A DNA stretch of 45,522 nucleotides from Perkinsus olseni (GCA_013115135.1 JABANP010000433.1:1-45522), one strand, 5' to 3'; positions 32,345 through 43,760 are shown, counted from the first letter of the stretch. The notes: a model not told the origin generated them from the sequence alone. Numbers and translations are program-made.

Positions 32345-32533
32345 ATCGTGTTAAGAATATGGAGTAGATCCTGTCTAGCTTTTGAGTGGCGTATCTCTTA
32401 CTCGACAGGGTCACAGTGTTAATTTATGATCAGTGAAATCCGTATATCGTATGACGCGTAGCAGTCTCCGCGAAATTACTTACCTTGTCCCTTGCGATGT
32501 ACGACTAGATCGCCCCGTGACGTTGAGGTCCAA

Positions 32534-32842
32534 ATGGCTGGCGCATTGAGGCAAATTCCCACTTACTGGCGTGCTGCGGTCCGAGCCGCTATCATGGTGT
32601 TCGGTTGCCCTATTGTATTGCCTGCATCGCCTCTGTCAGGTCTGTCTGACGATAGAATTGACGTACTGAGTAATTGCTACACCAACGTGAAGTTCCTGAA
32701 CAATAAGTATCATCCTGATATCATGGAGATCCTGGAGAAGTACGATCCGGATGTTGGCAGCGTTATCAACAGTCGCCATAGTATAGCGCATTGGAAGACA
32801 CCGACGGCCGATCATGGACAACAACAACAACAGGCCCACTAG
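32534..32842 (+). CDS. Small protein with hydrophobic N-terminus, 102 aa, unknown
   Basis: ATG 32534 opens a 102-codon frame. Residues 1-32 are basic then hydrophobic (MAGALRQIPTYWRAAVRAAI, MVFGCPIVLPA), which could be a mitochondrial presequence or a single membrane helix. The middle is protein-like (NCYTNVKFLNNKYHPDIMEI, LEKYDPDVGS), and the tail is Q5AH. A GT-AG pair around 32594-32638 could be an intron but would break the frame, so the unspliced reading is preferred. Not recognised. It may be a lineage-specific mitochondrial subunit; that is a guess. Confidence 0.5.
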   Translation: MAGALRQIPTYWRAAVRAAIMVFGCPIVLPASPLSGLSDDRIDVLSNCYTNVKFLNNKYHPDIMEILEKYDPDVGSVINSRHSIAHWKTPTADHGQQQQQAH

Positions 32843-32900
32843 AGGAGAGTAAATTACGTCTCGTATATCACTGTGTCTTGGGATTTGGGGAAGGTGTGGT

Positions 32901-34181
32901 ATGAAGGTTCAGCACATCCTCAGTTTGGTTTGTTTGCCCTCACCCTTCACCTTCATGGTCTCCAGTGATGTCGTGATATCTCCTGAGGGCAACAGGACCC
33001 AGGCCCCTCTAGCCCTGCTCACTGATATCTATCACCAGCGGAACAGAGGTCTCCGCAGGCCTTCTCCTCAAACTTCTCGGAGGTAACTCCTCAGCAGGTC
33101 TTAGTCACTGTAGATGTTGTTGGTGAGGAGTGGTATGGAAAAATATCGTGATGAATCATTTCCATTGCATCACATTATGCGACGGTGTTCATGCAGGACG
33201 ATGGTCTACAGCCCGAAGTTTTGCGCATGACAACGCTTGATTGAAAATTCACTTGGATTGTCGTCCCGCTAGTTGTAGCCCTTTTTCTCGTCTCTGGGAT
33301 TCGGTCACAGGGCGACAAATCGATACCCGAGGATTGCTTTTAAGTTCTATATTTCAGTTGTCACTCGTGTGTCTATTATTCTGGCGTATCGGTTTCGGAA
33401 CTTGTCTGTTCTCAGGAGGAGTTCACCGGTGTATCAGCAGCCTCTCCGACGCATCGAATCAGCTCCGGCCTGGGGACCTCTTACGACCTCCTACGTCACG
33501 ACACCCCGCAGCACTCGCCATGACCATCTCCGACGTTATAACGTACTCAGTCGGCTCCCGTCTGCTGAGCTTGAACTCGTGTTCAGTCCTGTCAGCCGAC
33601 CCGTCGCACGCCTTATCCGATCGAGTACGGGTCTATCCATGTGATGTCCGCCAGGAGTGCTCCTATGTAAGTGTATACCGTCGTGAGAGGCTCTCTCGCA
33701 TGGACTTACGCCCTCAAGTGCCCTGTTCTCTGAACTCTCATGCTCTACCGCGTGAATAACCTCACCATACAGCTTCTGTATGGCGAGGTTATTCCCTCGT
33801 TGCGGATTGCTTTGTACAGTGCTTTCGTCTCAGGAGGAGGGAAGGTTCGAGGGCGCATCGCACGACCTACATGGCGACCCCGCAGCCGCTGCGTCCTTCC
33901 GCACAGGTAGGTTCCCACGCTCGGGTAAGCGCTCATAAGTTCTTTATCAGAGACACACGGCTCGGCCGCACCACTCCCCTGGGAAGCCATTGCCGACCCT
34001 TTTGGAGCCCGAATGGTCTTCGAGGAGCACCGGCAGTAGCTCTGGTGGCGTGGTCTCGGCCTGGAGCGATTTAGGCGACCGTGACGCTGTCCCTATTGAG
34101 GGTCAGATCCGCCCGGTCATAACGTACACACATCACTGTGCCTGCGGCGGCTATGTCTTCCGGAAGGAACTTCAATCCTAG
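32901..34181 (+). CDS. Multi-exon gene, possible signal peptide, unresolved
   Basis: Exon 1 is 32901-33082: MKVQHILSLVCLPSPFTFMV reads as a signal peptide, followed by ALLTDIYHQRNRG, and ends at a GAG|GTAACT donor in phase 2. A second coding block at about 33410-33666 (HPAALAMTISDVITYSVGSR, SDRVRVYPCDVRQECSY) ends at a strong TAT|GTAAGT donor. Later protein-like pieces are about 33830-33906 (EEGRFEGASHDLHGDPAAAA), 33951-34037 (APLPWEAIADPFGARMVFEE) and about 34073-34181 (TYTHHCACGGYVFRKELQ). Joins between these do not all close in phase, so the exon order is a proposal and the span could be two genes. The C-x-C-G-G motif near the end resembles a half zinc knuckle, but no family can be named. 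Confidence 0.35.
33754..33794. repeat. 19-bp hairpin with 3-nt loop
   Basis: The arm GAATAACCTCACCATACAG (33754-33772) pairs with CTGTATGGCGAGGTTATTC (33776-33794), with one mismatch, around the loop CTT. It lies in a probable intron of the unresolved gene at 32901-34181. Confidence 0.9.
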
Positions 34182-35754
34182 AGCATCGTCCTTGTGCAGG
34201 GCGGAGCGAAGCGTGCAATGTCTTATATTTTTGTGACTCGCCCAGTCCGATTTTGATGAGGACCATGCCGGGATACAAGTTGACTCGTGTGACCAGTCGG
34301 CTCCCGTTTACTCATGCTGTTCTTCTGTTGTAGCTCTAAGTGATTTGGTAAGCTCCGCCAGACTATAGATGCTGTTGTTGGAAACAGTAGACTCACTTGC
34401 TCTCTTGAGAAATCTCGCATTTCCTCAAGTGGTCGATGATAACAACTGTTACGCTGCTACTCTAATAAGATGCTTCCCCACAATTTTAACTGATTAGTTT
34501 TTAACGAGTGTACATATGCCTGGTTTGTTCTGTTGAACTTAGTATCTTTGTTCTTCGATTTGAGTTGCTGCAGTAAGCTTGGGGGAGTATACACGGCGTA
34601 TGGGTGATCTCGGAGGAGAAGGCCAAAATTATTGTAATCGTATATAAATTCTATAATATCATGAGCAATATTTTATATATATAACAAATCCAAGGAAGCG
34701 CGCGACAGTCATGAAAAAACCCGTGGATTGCAACAAAATCCCCGAAGACTTTCCTTGGAATTTGTACTCCTTTCTCCCTTGTTTCCTGGGAATCACCCGT
34801 GACCTCGAGCAACAGCGTGTCGTACTCCCCTCGTCTCTACTCACGCTTGCCTCACTTGGCCCCCGGGATGGTCGTGAGTGCGAGTTAGTAGTCCAACGCT
34901 TACGGTTCCGGCTTAGTTAGACTCTTGCCGATGTGCTCAGTTGGAGACTTTCTGTAGCGTTGTGGGATGGTCGTGTGAGCCTCGAACGATAAAGCACAAG
35001 AAACGACGCAATGGAAGCGGGTCGTTGTAAAAATCCGATGTGGGAGTCCGCAGACACGGAATGCGCACGAGAGTTTGCGTGCGACTAGTCGTTCTATCAC
35101 TTCCTCGGAGTGCGATGCTAGAGCTAGCAACTAGCGATGAATGCTACCATGAGATAGTATGACCGTGAGGACGGCGGATGTGAGCTCGACCCACCCCCTG
35201 CTTGATGTGGAGATAGGATACTATAGACTGCCGGCTCTACCCAGACCAGGTATGGACCGGGCAGTTAACCGTGGTGACTCGCAACTACTAGTTGGCAGTG
35301 GACACAGGTTGCTGACTTCGACTCTTATGTGTGTTAAACAGGTCGGGGCAGAGCCGCCCGCTGTTCACACTCCTTTGCATCTTGCGCTCATCGTCCTTGA
35401 TTTGCTGGGAAGAACTGCGTCATGAGTAGTGACCGACGCCACAGTTCGGCGCTGGCGTACGCAACTCTGGGCTAGCGTGCGTTAGTCGCCTTAGAGAAGT
35501 CCTTCAAGAACTCAACACCACAGGACGGAATGGACGAGCTAAAACCACAGAGACTCGGTGAATCGACATGATTCAATCGAGTTGCTGCTGTGACATAGTG
35601 GATACCAGGGAATCGCTCTACCCAAACTGTCATCAGGAAAAAATAATTGGCCCTGATCACACCGTGATGGTGATCGGCCACAATAATGTCAAGTTAATAT
35701 GAGAGGGTGACTAATGTTACTGACAACTAACTCGAATAAAGCAATATAGTCGCT
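34182..35754. other. No firm gene
   Basis: A+T-rich around 34480-34690. The frame at 35159-35425 (88 codons, plus strand, with LLDVEIGYYRLPALPRPGM) is the only part with some protein character; neither start nor splice sites support it strongly. Nothing else is convincing on either strand. It includes the 3' flank of the transporter gene to the right. Confidence 0.4.
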
Positions 35755-37305
35755 TCAATCCTCCAAAGATCTCTCTCCTTTATCTTTCTCGGTGCCGTCG
35801 TCCTTCAGTGATGCCGCCTGCAGTTCCTTGTTGGCCTTGGCGACACGATTGAAGTACGGGATGAGGGCCAAGCATGCGATCGCTCCGATACAACATAGTC
35901 CGATGAGGACCAGATAGAAATACTCGTAGTGGGCCCCCTTGTGGGATACAACGGTGGGCTTCTTGGGGTCAAAATTGGGCAACCACGGAGCACACAACTG
36001 GAAAATTACCCCAGCCAACGCGTACCCGACAGCAAAGAACAACAGATTCACCGCAGATGCGACTGCCTTCAATGAGCTCGGGGAAAAAGTGAAGGCAATC
36101 TCATACGACGTTGAAATGAGGAAGATCTCGCCGGCCGCTACGATCCAGAATTGAGGCACTTGCCACCATATCGATACGGTGAAGAGTGGCCTGGATTTGA
36201 TCTGTAGCTCCACTATGGCAGCGCACACCAAAGAAAGAACACCCAGGACGCTTCCAATGAAGGACCTCACGAGGACGGACAGAACTATACCACGCCTCTT
36301 GAGGAGCGGATAGAGGACTGAGCTGACTAGTAGTGAGTTGATAACGACAGCTATTGGATCGACGTTCTGCATGAGGGCCGCCGGGATTTGCCAGTTGAAT
36401 AGCCGCCTATCCATTTTCTGGGCTTGAGTGAGGTAGGAGGTACTAAGGTTGACGTAGGCAATAACGAAGGGGATAATGAGAGAGAACAGCGGGACCAAGC
36501 GAAGGAGAGCTTTGACGTCCTCGATGAAGCCGTCCTCGAAACGACCTCCCAGGGATTTTTTATTCTTTTCCAGGGAGCACTTCCTGCCGGCATAAACCAT
36601 CACTTGCAGAATTTTGAGGACCGCGGAGCCCTGAGGCTTGGGCTTAACAAATCGGCCGAGAAGACCACCGAGTACAAACACAGCTGTTGCCACGACGAAG
36701 GCAGCTAAGGGTATGGCAAAAGCAACAGTGAAGTTTGTCTCTTGAAGTGCGATCGGAGTGGCGATACCACCAACCACGGCGCCGATGTTGATGGCAGCAT
36801 AAAAGTAGGTATAATATTGAGTAATATCAGCCTTGTGATGCTCGGGATGGAATTGGTGTGCACCCATGACGTTGACGCAACTTTTGATACCACCTCCACC
36901 GATAGTGATGAGAACGAGCACAGACAAATGGATCATCCACGGTTGACTGATGCTCTTGATAGTGGCAAGAAAAAGTAAGATTAGCCCTATCATGTAAATC
37001 AGAGAGAACGATAAAATGGTCGCATACACGCCCAGAAAGGTATCGGATAGCACCGCTGCGAAGAGCGGCGTAACGTAGAGAATCGCTTGGAAGGCTGCAA
37101 TGTATGAGTTGGCTTCGGCGTCCGTGTAGTTCAAGTACTCCTTGAAAAAAGTCTGGGCGTTGGGCGTGATTCCAAAGAAGGCCAGACGCTCGCAGAGCTC
37201 CTGTAATAGAACAAAGATAACGGCGTTCAGCATGGGTTTGTGGTAGTAGTGGTAGACGTTCCCGGAGGAATCGGTCCAGGAGAGGGCCTCTCGCTTGGCA
37301 GACAT
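35755..37305 (-). CDS. POT/PTR2-family proton-coupled oligopeptide transporter, 516 aa
   Basis: A complete intronless frame. The family imports di- and tripeptides (in some members nitrate or other small solutes) with protons across a membrane. The E-x-x-E-R motif in helix 1 is present as ELCERLAFFG (36-45). The first PTR2 signature fits AAVLSDTFLGVYATILSF (83-100), with the invariant D88 and G92. The second fits YTYFYAAINIGAV (165-177). About twelve hydrophobic segments alternate with loops, and the central loop between the two six-helix halves (about 218-262) is basic. N- and C-termini are hydrophilic; the tail is charged (DDGTEKDKGERSLED). The length is normal for the family. The start at 37305 gives the usual short cytosolic N-terminus. 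Unlike its neighbours it has no introns. Confidence 0.95.
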   Translation of the reverse strand: MSAKREALSWTDSSGNVYHYYHKPMLNAVIFVLLQELCERLAFFGITPNAQTFFKEYLNYTDAEANSYIAAFQAILYVTPLFAAVLSDTFLGVYATILSFSLIYMIGLILLFLATIKSISQPWMIHLSVLVLITIGGGGIKSCVNVMGAHQFHPEHHKADITQYYTYFYAAINIGAVVGGIATPIALQETNFTVAFAIPLAAFVVATAVFVLGGLLGRFVKPKPQGSAVLKILQVMVYAGRKCSLEKNKKSLGGRFEDGFIEDVKALLRLVPLFSLIIPFVIAYVNLSTSYLTQAQKMDRRLFNWQIPAALMQNVDPIAVVINSLLVSSVLYPLLKRRGIVLSVLVRSFIGSVLGVLSLVCAAIVELQIKSRPLFTVSIWWQVPQFWIVAAGEIFLISTSYEIAFTFSPSSLKAVASAVNLLFFAVGYALAGVIFQLCAPWLPNFDPKKPTVVSHKGAHYEYFYLVLIGLCCIGAIACLALIPYFNRVAKANKELQAASLKDDGTEKDKGERSLED

Positions 37306-38362
37306 GGTGGGTTCAAAGGCGGGGAGAACCTGAAACTAGACGTTTCCGAGGTTCCACTGGGGTTCTGGTCGCTGGTCATGACCAGGCCTCCCGACCGCCC
37401 TACCACACGTCCACTCGGGGGCGTGTGCAATCGGTGCTAACGCAGACCGTCAAGCCTGAGGACTCTACCGAAGCCGCGATGGCGTCTCACGGAGGCAGGG
37501 CGCGTCACATCACGGAACTGCACGCATGCACAACGTCGAACAGCTGGGATCCCGCGCTCGGGACTCCGATCGCTTCCTTTACAGGTTCTCTCAAGTTCCC
37601 CCAATCACCGCACCAGGCCCACTCTTTTAGTCCAAGAGTCTTGTCGCCTTCCTGAGCTTTCTACGATATTTTCGCCTGGCACGCATGCGCAAATATCTCT
37701 GTCCAGCTCTAGACCCGTGGCGGGTTTTCGTAGCGTAGACATTTCCTCTGGTAGGCAGTGGTAGCTGTCAGCTACCAGCTGATTCGATGCTGTATCGTAA
37801 GCTGCCGTGCAATAAAACTGAGCTCGGCTGTCGATATGCGGCAGGGCCCCGCCGTAGTGTTCACTCGTTCACATGCCCCACGGAGCCTGGGAGGTCCCTC
37901 ATCAAGTGTCCCTGCTACCAGCGGGGCAAGTCGCGCAAAGAGCTGTCGATGATCTATCAGGTCTGGTGGGGGGAGGGGTTCTCTCCGAAAGGCACCGCTA
38001 GACTCGAAACCGCTGCCCAAATCCACTACAGTGTAGCTCACATTACCGCCTCATTGGGACAGATTTCGGTTGATAGCCCAGATGCGCCACCTAGCATTTG
38101 ATACGACTCAAGGGCCACGGTTCAGTGCAAACTTATGACAATCTCGTCGGCTTGAGCCGCCCTGATTTCAGGTTCCTTCTTTTCACCTCTCGTATGTGGT
38201 AGAAAACCCGTCATTATCATCGCAGCTGAGAAGTTGCTCTGCGTGAGTTTGTGCAGACGCCTTGGGTGTCCAAACGCTCGACACTTCAGAATCTGCGTCA
38301 ACTCGCCGCTGCGAAGATTTCTCTGCAGACTTGGCGCGAAGCACACCGGCGGCTCAACCACG
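37306..38362. other. No gene recognised between the transporter and the 38.4-kb gene
   Basis: This holds the upstream region of the minus-strand transporter and of the plus-strand gene at 38363, so both promoters are expected here. On the minus strand CTAGTTTCAG at about 37333-37342, some 28 bases before the transporter start, is a possible splice-acceptor site (cis or trans). No coding frame is persuasive. Confidence 0.4.
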
Positions 38363-39146
38363 ATGAGTGCTCCAGCGGATAACCGAGAGTCTCCAACTGG
38401 GAGCACCTTCGCTGAACAGGTTCATGCCAACGATAGACTGGTTCAATCGGCACATGCCTAGGGAGGCTCTGAGCTCCGTGGCGGGAGACCACCTCGCCTC
38501 AGGGGAAATCGGCGACTGCTTTGAGGTGCGCGCATCGATTGGGTTTGCTTCTCCACTGCCGCTTCGGCAAGGTGATGATACGCCTGGCCGAAGCCGAGAT
38601 TGCGGAGTTGTCCCGCATCACTGGGTGTTCCCAATGGGTGGAAGAAGTACCGCAGCTCGCATTCAGTCCATCGACTGGAGCTTATTGCTCTCGGCGAGCC
38701 CTGCAACGGTGGCCTTAGATGCTCCTTGGGTTGCGCGCCCGAGAGGACCTCTCCGTCGACCTCTTCGGGAGTGCCGCGGATTTCACGATTCCACGCTCAA
38801 ACGATGCGAATGCATCCGCACTTGAGCTCCTGTGGGAGGCGTTAAAGTGTCGCGTGACCGATGAGTTCGAGGAGGCTGCCGTGGCTGTGTTCATGAACAC
38901 GGAGCGGCAGCCAGGCGCCAATGGTCGTCCTCCCACATCAGGGCGGCCATCCACAACGGAATCGGCGGGGACGTCTGGTCGGAGCTCTCGGGTGGGTGCG
39001 ACTATAGTCAATTGTTGCATTGAACACTGGTCTTGCCAGTACTCGACGAGCCGCCGAAGGTCAGTCACTCCGGTATACTCCGAGCGAACCTCGAGCGATC
39101 AGCCGCAGAGACGCTCCAGCAGAGAACTCCTCTCAGCGCAGCATAG
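38363..39146 (+). CDS. Unknown protein, 191 aa, four exons
   Basis: Exons 38363-38419, 38503-38637, 38719-38995 and 39040-39146 join with all phases closing (0, 0, 1). The protein starts MSAPADNRESPTGSTFAEQ, then ALRCAHRLGLLLHCRFGKV and MIRLAEAEIAELSRITGCSQ, then FGSAADFTIPRSNDANASAL, LLWEALKCRVTDEFEEAAVA, a proline/threonine/serine stretch, and a C-terminus with ANLERSAAETLQQRTPLSAA. It looks mostly helical and soluble. No family recognised. The second intron (38638-38718, 81 nt) has a length divisible by three and contains the only in-frame TAG, so a gene finder could split this gene. If the third intron is not spliced, the frame runs to 39237 instead with a basic tail. Confidence 0.6.
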
Positions 39147-40010
39147 CCGAACTCGTCGACCAAGCATAAAGTTGAAAAGACGATTGAGCACTAGGGTTCC
39201 TCTACAAGAGCCCGGGCGTGTCGACGAGGAGTTCTAGTGTTGCTCTTTGATGTCCTCGCATGACAGTGCATGCTAGTGACGTATCCAACACGTTAGACTG
39301 TCGCGTAGGGTTAAATATTCATTAACGCTGGTCATTCAGCAATGCTCTTGGTGTCATCACGTATGATCAGGTCAAAGTGATGAAAATAGATTTTATTCAT
39401 CATGAACCACGTGCATTATGAGTTCTCAGCGCCCAGTGCTATGGGGTTTTATATCAACGCGCATTTGCGCTCATTCTTAGTGAATGTCGTTTGATAGTTA
39501 TCATCATAGAAGCAAAACAATTAAGCTGTCTGTGTAACTATGACTAAAGAAATTCATCTTAGGGGAAAACCTAATCCCTCTGGTGACTTGTCTTCACTCA
39601 GCTCTGCATTGATAGTATGGACTTTTGCATTGAAGTAATTGAAGTCGTTAGTGCCGCGCACGGAACGTCGAAAGGGCTCGCCCGAATAATCGATTGTGGG
39701 GCATAGCGTTTCATCCACGGTTTCGATCGCCGCAAAGATCGATCGGATAAATTACGTATAAAATGACGGTGCAAGGGTTAGAACCCGGGTGCCGTGAGAG
39801 GTATCAGTGAAGAAATGTCGGTATCGATATGTTCCGACGCCCGGGTCAATAGAGTCTGAAACTCAGCGTCGATTCTGGGATTGATATTGATTTCTAATTT
39901 AGGATTATTGAAAAACCCGTGAAAGGCTGGATGTGCGCCCAACTGGAACCCTACTCCGGGGGGCAACGCAAAATCCGGCGCAAACACGCTTGCACGGCAT
40001 CATGCCATGA
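39147..40010. other. Intergenic; A+T-rich, with a foldback-element copy
   Basis: No gene recognised. 39290-39660 is A+T-rich and carries no convincing frame. It holds a third, partial copy of the foldback element at 39854-39895. The frame at 39987-39778 on the minus strand (FALPPGVGFQLGAHPAFHGF) runs into that repeat and is doubtful. Confidence 0.45.
39854..39895. repeat. Foldback element, partial copy 3
   Basis: TCTGAAACTCAGCGTCGATT and the following CTGGGATTGATATTGATTT match the first half of the element at 27898-27964. The second half is not recognisable. Confidence 0.65.
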
Positions 40011-43000
40011 TCATCGATCTCGATCTTGGCTCATTTCCCTCATCAGCGAACGCAGCTGCTCCTGGGTTGCTGCTGCAGGCGCGAGAACTCGGTCGTAGTA
40101 TCTTTAATTCCGTGAGACAACATTGCGGACGTTGTCAATGATGAGAAGGAAACTCACTCGTGCCTGGGGACGCTGATTGACGAAGTTGAACGTTGATGAG
40201 AGCGCATCAGCGAACTGGAGTTAGCAGAGCCAGAATTTCCGATTGCCCGCATAGCCGACACCGAAGGGCCGTGCCTGAGCATTTCGACATGCTCGGCTCG
40301 TGAACTAGCAGCTGTAACGACCATAGAAGACCTGCGGCATGAACCGTACTTGGGGTAGTGCATAGCACTGACCACGTCGCTCATCTTCTTGTAAAGTTGG
40401 CTTATCATCTCCCGATGCTCCAGTCTATCAGCATCCATACTTCTTTGGATCACTTCATCCACCAGTCTGAATCTTAGAGATCCGACCTCATCTGCTAATG
40501 TCAAGACCGACCCTCGGATATGCCTCTGCAGTTTGGGGTCACTCATCATGTCCTCTTGCTTCTCAACACGCATATTGAGTTCTATCAAAGATCCCATCAT
40601 ACGACGCAGACGATCAGCGGTCTCTGCTGACTTCGAGTCAATCTAAACCGTTATAATCTCCAAGTGTTCTGTCGAGCACTGCGTCACCTCTGCCTTGACA
40701 AATTCTATTTGGCTTCTCATCCTCTCTTCTGTGGATGACTGCACGCTCTTGACGTGGCAGTCAAGCTGAAGCTCAATCACTGCATACGACAGGGCGGAGT
40801 ACCACACCCACCTCCTCCGTGATTCGCATGAGGTCAGATTCGAAGCCCCGCATTATCGAGCTCCGGGACTCAGCCAAGCTCCCCGTTGTTCGTTTCTGAA
40901 TCGAATCGCTCAGAGAAGCCACCTGGCGAGATCCTACTTCCAACTCGGTTATTTGCTCGGTGATGAACTTGCTGCTGTTCGCAGACATCACGTTAACCTT
41001 CTCTTTGAACTCAGCCTGAGAGGCTAGTCCCCGGCCCAATGGGGAGTCACGAAAGAGCTTACGACGGTTTTATCAAGCTCTGCCCTCTGCGTTGTAAGGC
41101 TGTTCAACTCTCGCTGTATGCGACCAACTTGGTCTGATAATCCTCTACTGTCCGCTTTGGACTTTTCTGAATCGTTACGTACCTGAGTACTCGTGACTCA
41201 TGACCAGCTGTGCGTCACTGGCTCACATTGTCAACAGCACTTCTGAAGTCAGTTTCCAGGGACTTCTTCAGTTCATCATGACTATCACTCACGCTGTTGA
41301 TGCTCGCTTCGAGCGATCTCGAAAGCTCCTGCTCCTACAGCACGATACTTTCCCATCGCAGAGCTCGTAGCAAAGCACAGCACAACACGGAGGCAATGTA
41401 GCCGGTCGCCTCGCCACGAGCTCGTCAAGGACTTCGTAACGGTAAACCCACCCTGCGTTGCGCTTCAGCTGCATTTTTCTTAACTTCGCCTAGCACGTGG
41501 TCCTTCAAGCGCTGCGTCTGGCTATTTATCGCGTCGGAAGTCTGAGAGAGCAGTGCTCCGACCGAAGCCGTAGGACATACCCACTTCCCCCCTGAACGAT
41601 TCCAGTTCCCCTTGGAGGGTATCAATTCGCTGGTTGACAGCGTTCAAGCTGTCCTGTGTCTCGGAGCGCATGGACGCTAGTCGGACATCCGGGTTCGAAG
41701 CTGAGACGAAGAACAGATCCACCGGGCAGCTAATTCTCTCAGAATCGGTTTTTTTCCGGAATCTTGTCTTTCCACGATATTATTCTCGCATTGATGCCTC
41801 ACTGCCCGATTTTCTACGGATTTGTTGCCCGGTGTAGTCGATTTCCCGCGAACGTTTTGTCGGACAGTCCCGAGAGGGGTAGCGGTCCCTTGTAGAGGTA
41901 CCAGGGACGGTTGCTAACCTGCGAGCTTCCTCTCTATCTGTTGCAGCTTCAGTTTCATTTCGACATCACACTCACGTGGAGGCGATCGCTCGCGGTGATC
42001 TGTCAAGAGCAAATTTTTACTCTCTTTGTGAAAAGATGGCACTGAGCGGCCTACTTGCAATTTTGTCAAGGCTCTCCGATTCGAATTTACGCAACCGACC
42101 TTCGACGTGGGCGAGTATCTGTACGCACGTCCACGAAACTGCATGCCTTGTCAAGTCCGACCTGCTGTTTGAGCCGGCTGGGCGACATCTGTCCCTCTCC
42201 TGGTTGACCCAGCATAGCTTTGGACTCCACTTCCTCGAACCGGGAGGACAAGTCTGCTAAAGTAGCTCGCATAGGGTCAAGCGCGTCTGTGAATCTCTCC
42301 GTGCTTCTCCTGATCATAGGCAACCGGTGGTGTCAAACGAGCTCCAGAGCTTCCGCGCTCAATAGTGACACGCGCGGGACGCTATGCGGAATTCCCAGGC
42401 GAACCGTAGGACAGTTCTAGCCGGTTATTGACATAACAATCATGAAGCTGAATGCAAGTGAAGAAGCTGGCCTCTGAGGCTCAACAGCAGATCCCTTCGA
42501 GCTCCAGGGCTTCCTCGCTCAATAGAAGGAAGACATAACGTGAGGCTATTTTACTGCACGAACGCGCACGAAAAGGGTTAATAAACCCTGATGCAACCGA
42601 CCTGAGCAGTGCTTCGATCCTGAAAACTCGTTGATTTATTTCTGCTCCCTCCTTGCTGAGTCGTTCGCCAAAGTCCGCACTGCATCCTTCCACCACTGCA
42701 AAAAAGATGCGCTCGCATCCGTTAGATTCCCACGTTATAGAAGTATGAGGAATAGCGTAGTGCGAGAATTGAATCACCCTTGTTGAATTCGTCCGACAGC
42801 TTCTTCTCAAGCTTCTGCAAATGTCTTCCCGAGGCCTCCGTCATCTGCAGGCTCAAATTGGACCGAAGGACCTTCAGGGCTTGTCCAACATCCTGATTGA
42901 AAAGTCATTGTTGTCTCGATAAGAGTGTGCGAGAAGAGCTAGACTTGCATCACGCCAGAGCCGCGTAGGCCTGAGTCCGGCGGCGTGATGGAGAACTCAC

Positions 43001-43760
43001 TTACAGGGGGTGTGAAACAAAGGCTACTGCGAGCTCACAGTTCGATGATGCCTTCCTCACCTGCTCAGTCTTGGCCTCGCTCTCTCTCACTATATTGACG
43101 AGCTCTTCCACCTGCTGCTGCACATGCCGAGTTAGCTTGTCCTCAGTCCCTCGTCTCTCATCAACTTCTCTGGCGAAGTTCTGAGCATCTCGGTGATTCC
43201 AGGACCACGATAAGTCAGCGGCCGGGTCCCGAGCCTCGGGCTATGCAGCGTAATTTCGACTTAACGATCCGGTTACGAGCAGTAGAGCATGCAATAGAAG
43301 TTCCATCGGTATTCGTCTAAATCCCCCAACCGAATTCGGAAGGACAGGTTTGAAACAGAAGATGAGCGCAGACGAACCTTTGCGAGCCTCTCCAGCTGGC
43401 CGGTCAGCTGCTGGCACTTCAGTGACAGCTCTGCTATGCTCCTCTCGACCTCGGAAGAAGCAGTGCGACGCGACGGCTACTCACGAAGGCCCTCAATCGT
43501 CTTAAGGAGGAGACGAGTTAGTTCTCACTTGGCCTGCTGCCCAGGACCGACTCAACGGGCTGTGAGTTGTGTTCTTCGAGCTCGACAGGCCGGCAGCGCT
43601 CAAGAGATGAGATCGGCTCGGTGAAGGAGAGCCTCTGTGGGATCCTGAGGAGGAGCGCTCTGAAGTACCCCGTATGCTTGTTCGAAGTGCCCAAGCGCTC
43701 CAGGCCAGGAAAGATGAGCGTAGATCACTGTTCCCGAAGCAGCAGCCGGCGCACACTCAA
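40011..43760 (-). CDS. Third multi-exon coiled-coil protein gene
   Basis: Function unknown. Minus-strand exons read in order: a Ser-rich block at about 43740-43520 (RGTSERSSSGSHRGSPSPS), 43460-43380 (EVERSIAELSLKCQQLTGQL), about 43175-43060 (KLTRHVQQQVEELVNIVRES), about 42900-42780 (ALKVLRSNLSLQMTEASGRH), about 42710-42600, about 42320-42120 (FTDALDPMRATLADLSSRFE), about 41975-41920 (DVEMKLKLQQIERKLA), 41720-41590 (TQDSLNAVNQRIDTLQGELE), 41510-41440, about 41300-41230 (DELKKSLETDFRSAVDN), 41180-41060 (RIQRELNSLTTQRAELDKTV), 41034-40806 (KFITEQITELEVGSRQVASL), 40640-40146 (SLIELNMRVEKQEDMMSDPK, then a Ser-rich tail) and a short last exon ending at the stop 40011-40013. Most end in GTGAG or GTAAG donors. 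The product is probably a long filamentous protein with a serine-rich head. Exact joins and the start are not fixed. Confidence 0.6.

Noticed and set aside
33951..34250. DPH4/CSL-type zinc finger from the C-A-C-G-G motif
   Set aside because: No J domain and no second C-x-x-C pair could be found in phase; the motif alone is not enough.
30293..34923. Shared 18-mer ttccggtttagttagact at 30293 and 34906 (one mismatch)
   Set aside because: Only two copies, no extended similarity around them, and no structural context; too weak to call a repeat or a splice signal.
37227..37440. Open frames on both strands around the transporter start
   Set aside because: They are shadows of the transporter and its GC-rich leader, with proline-rich, low-complexity translations and no splice support.
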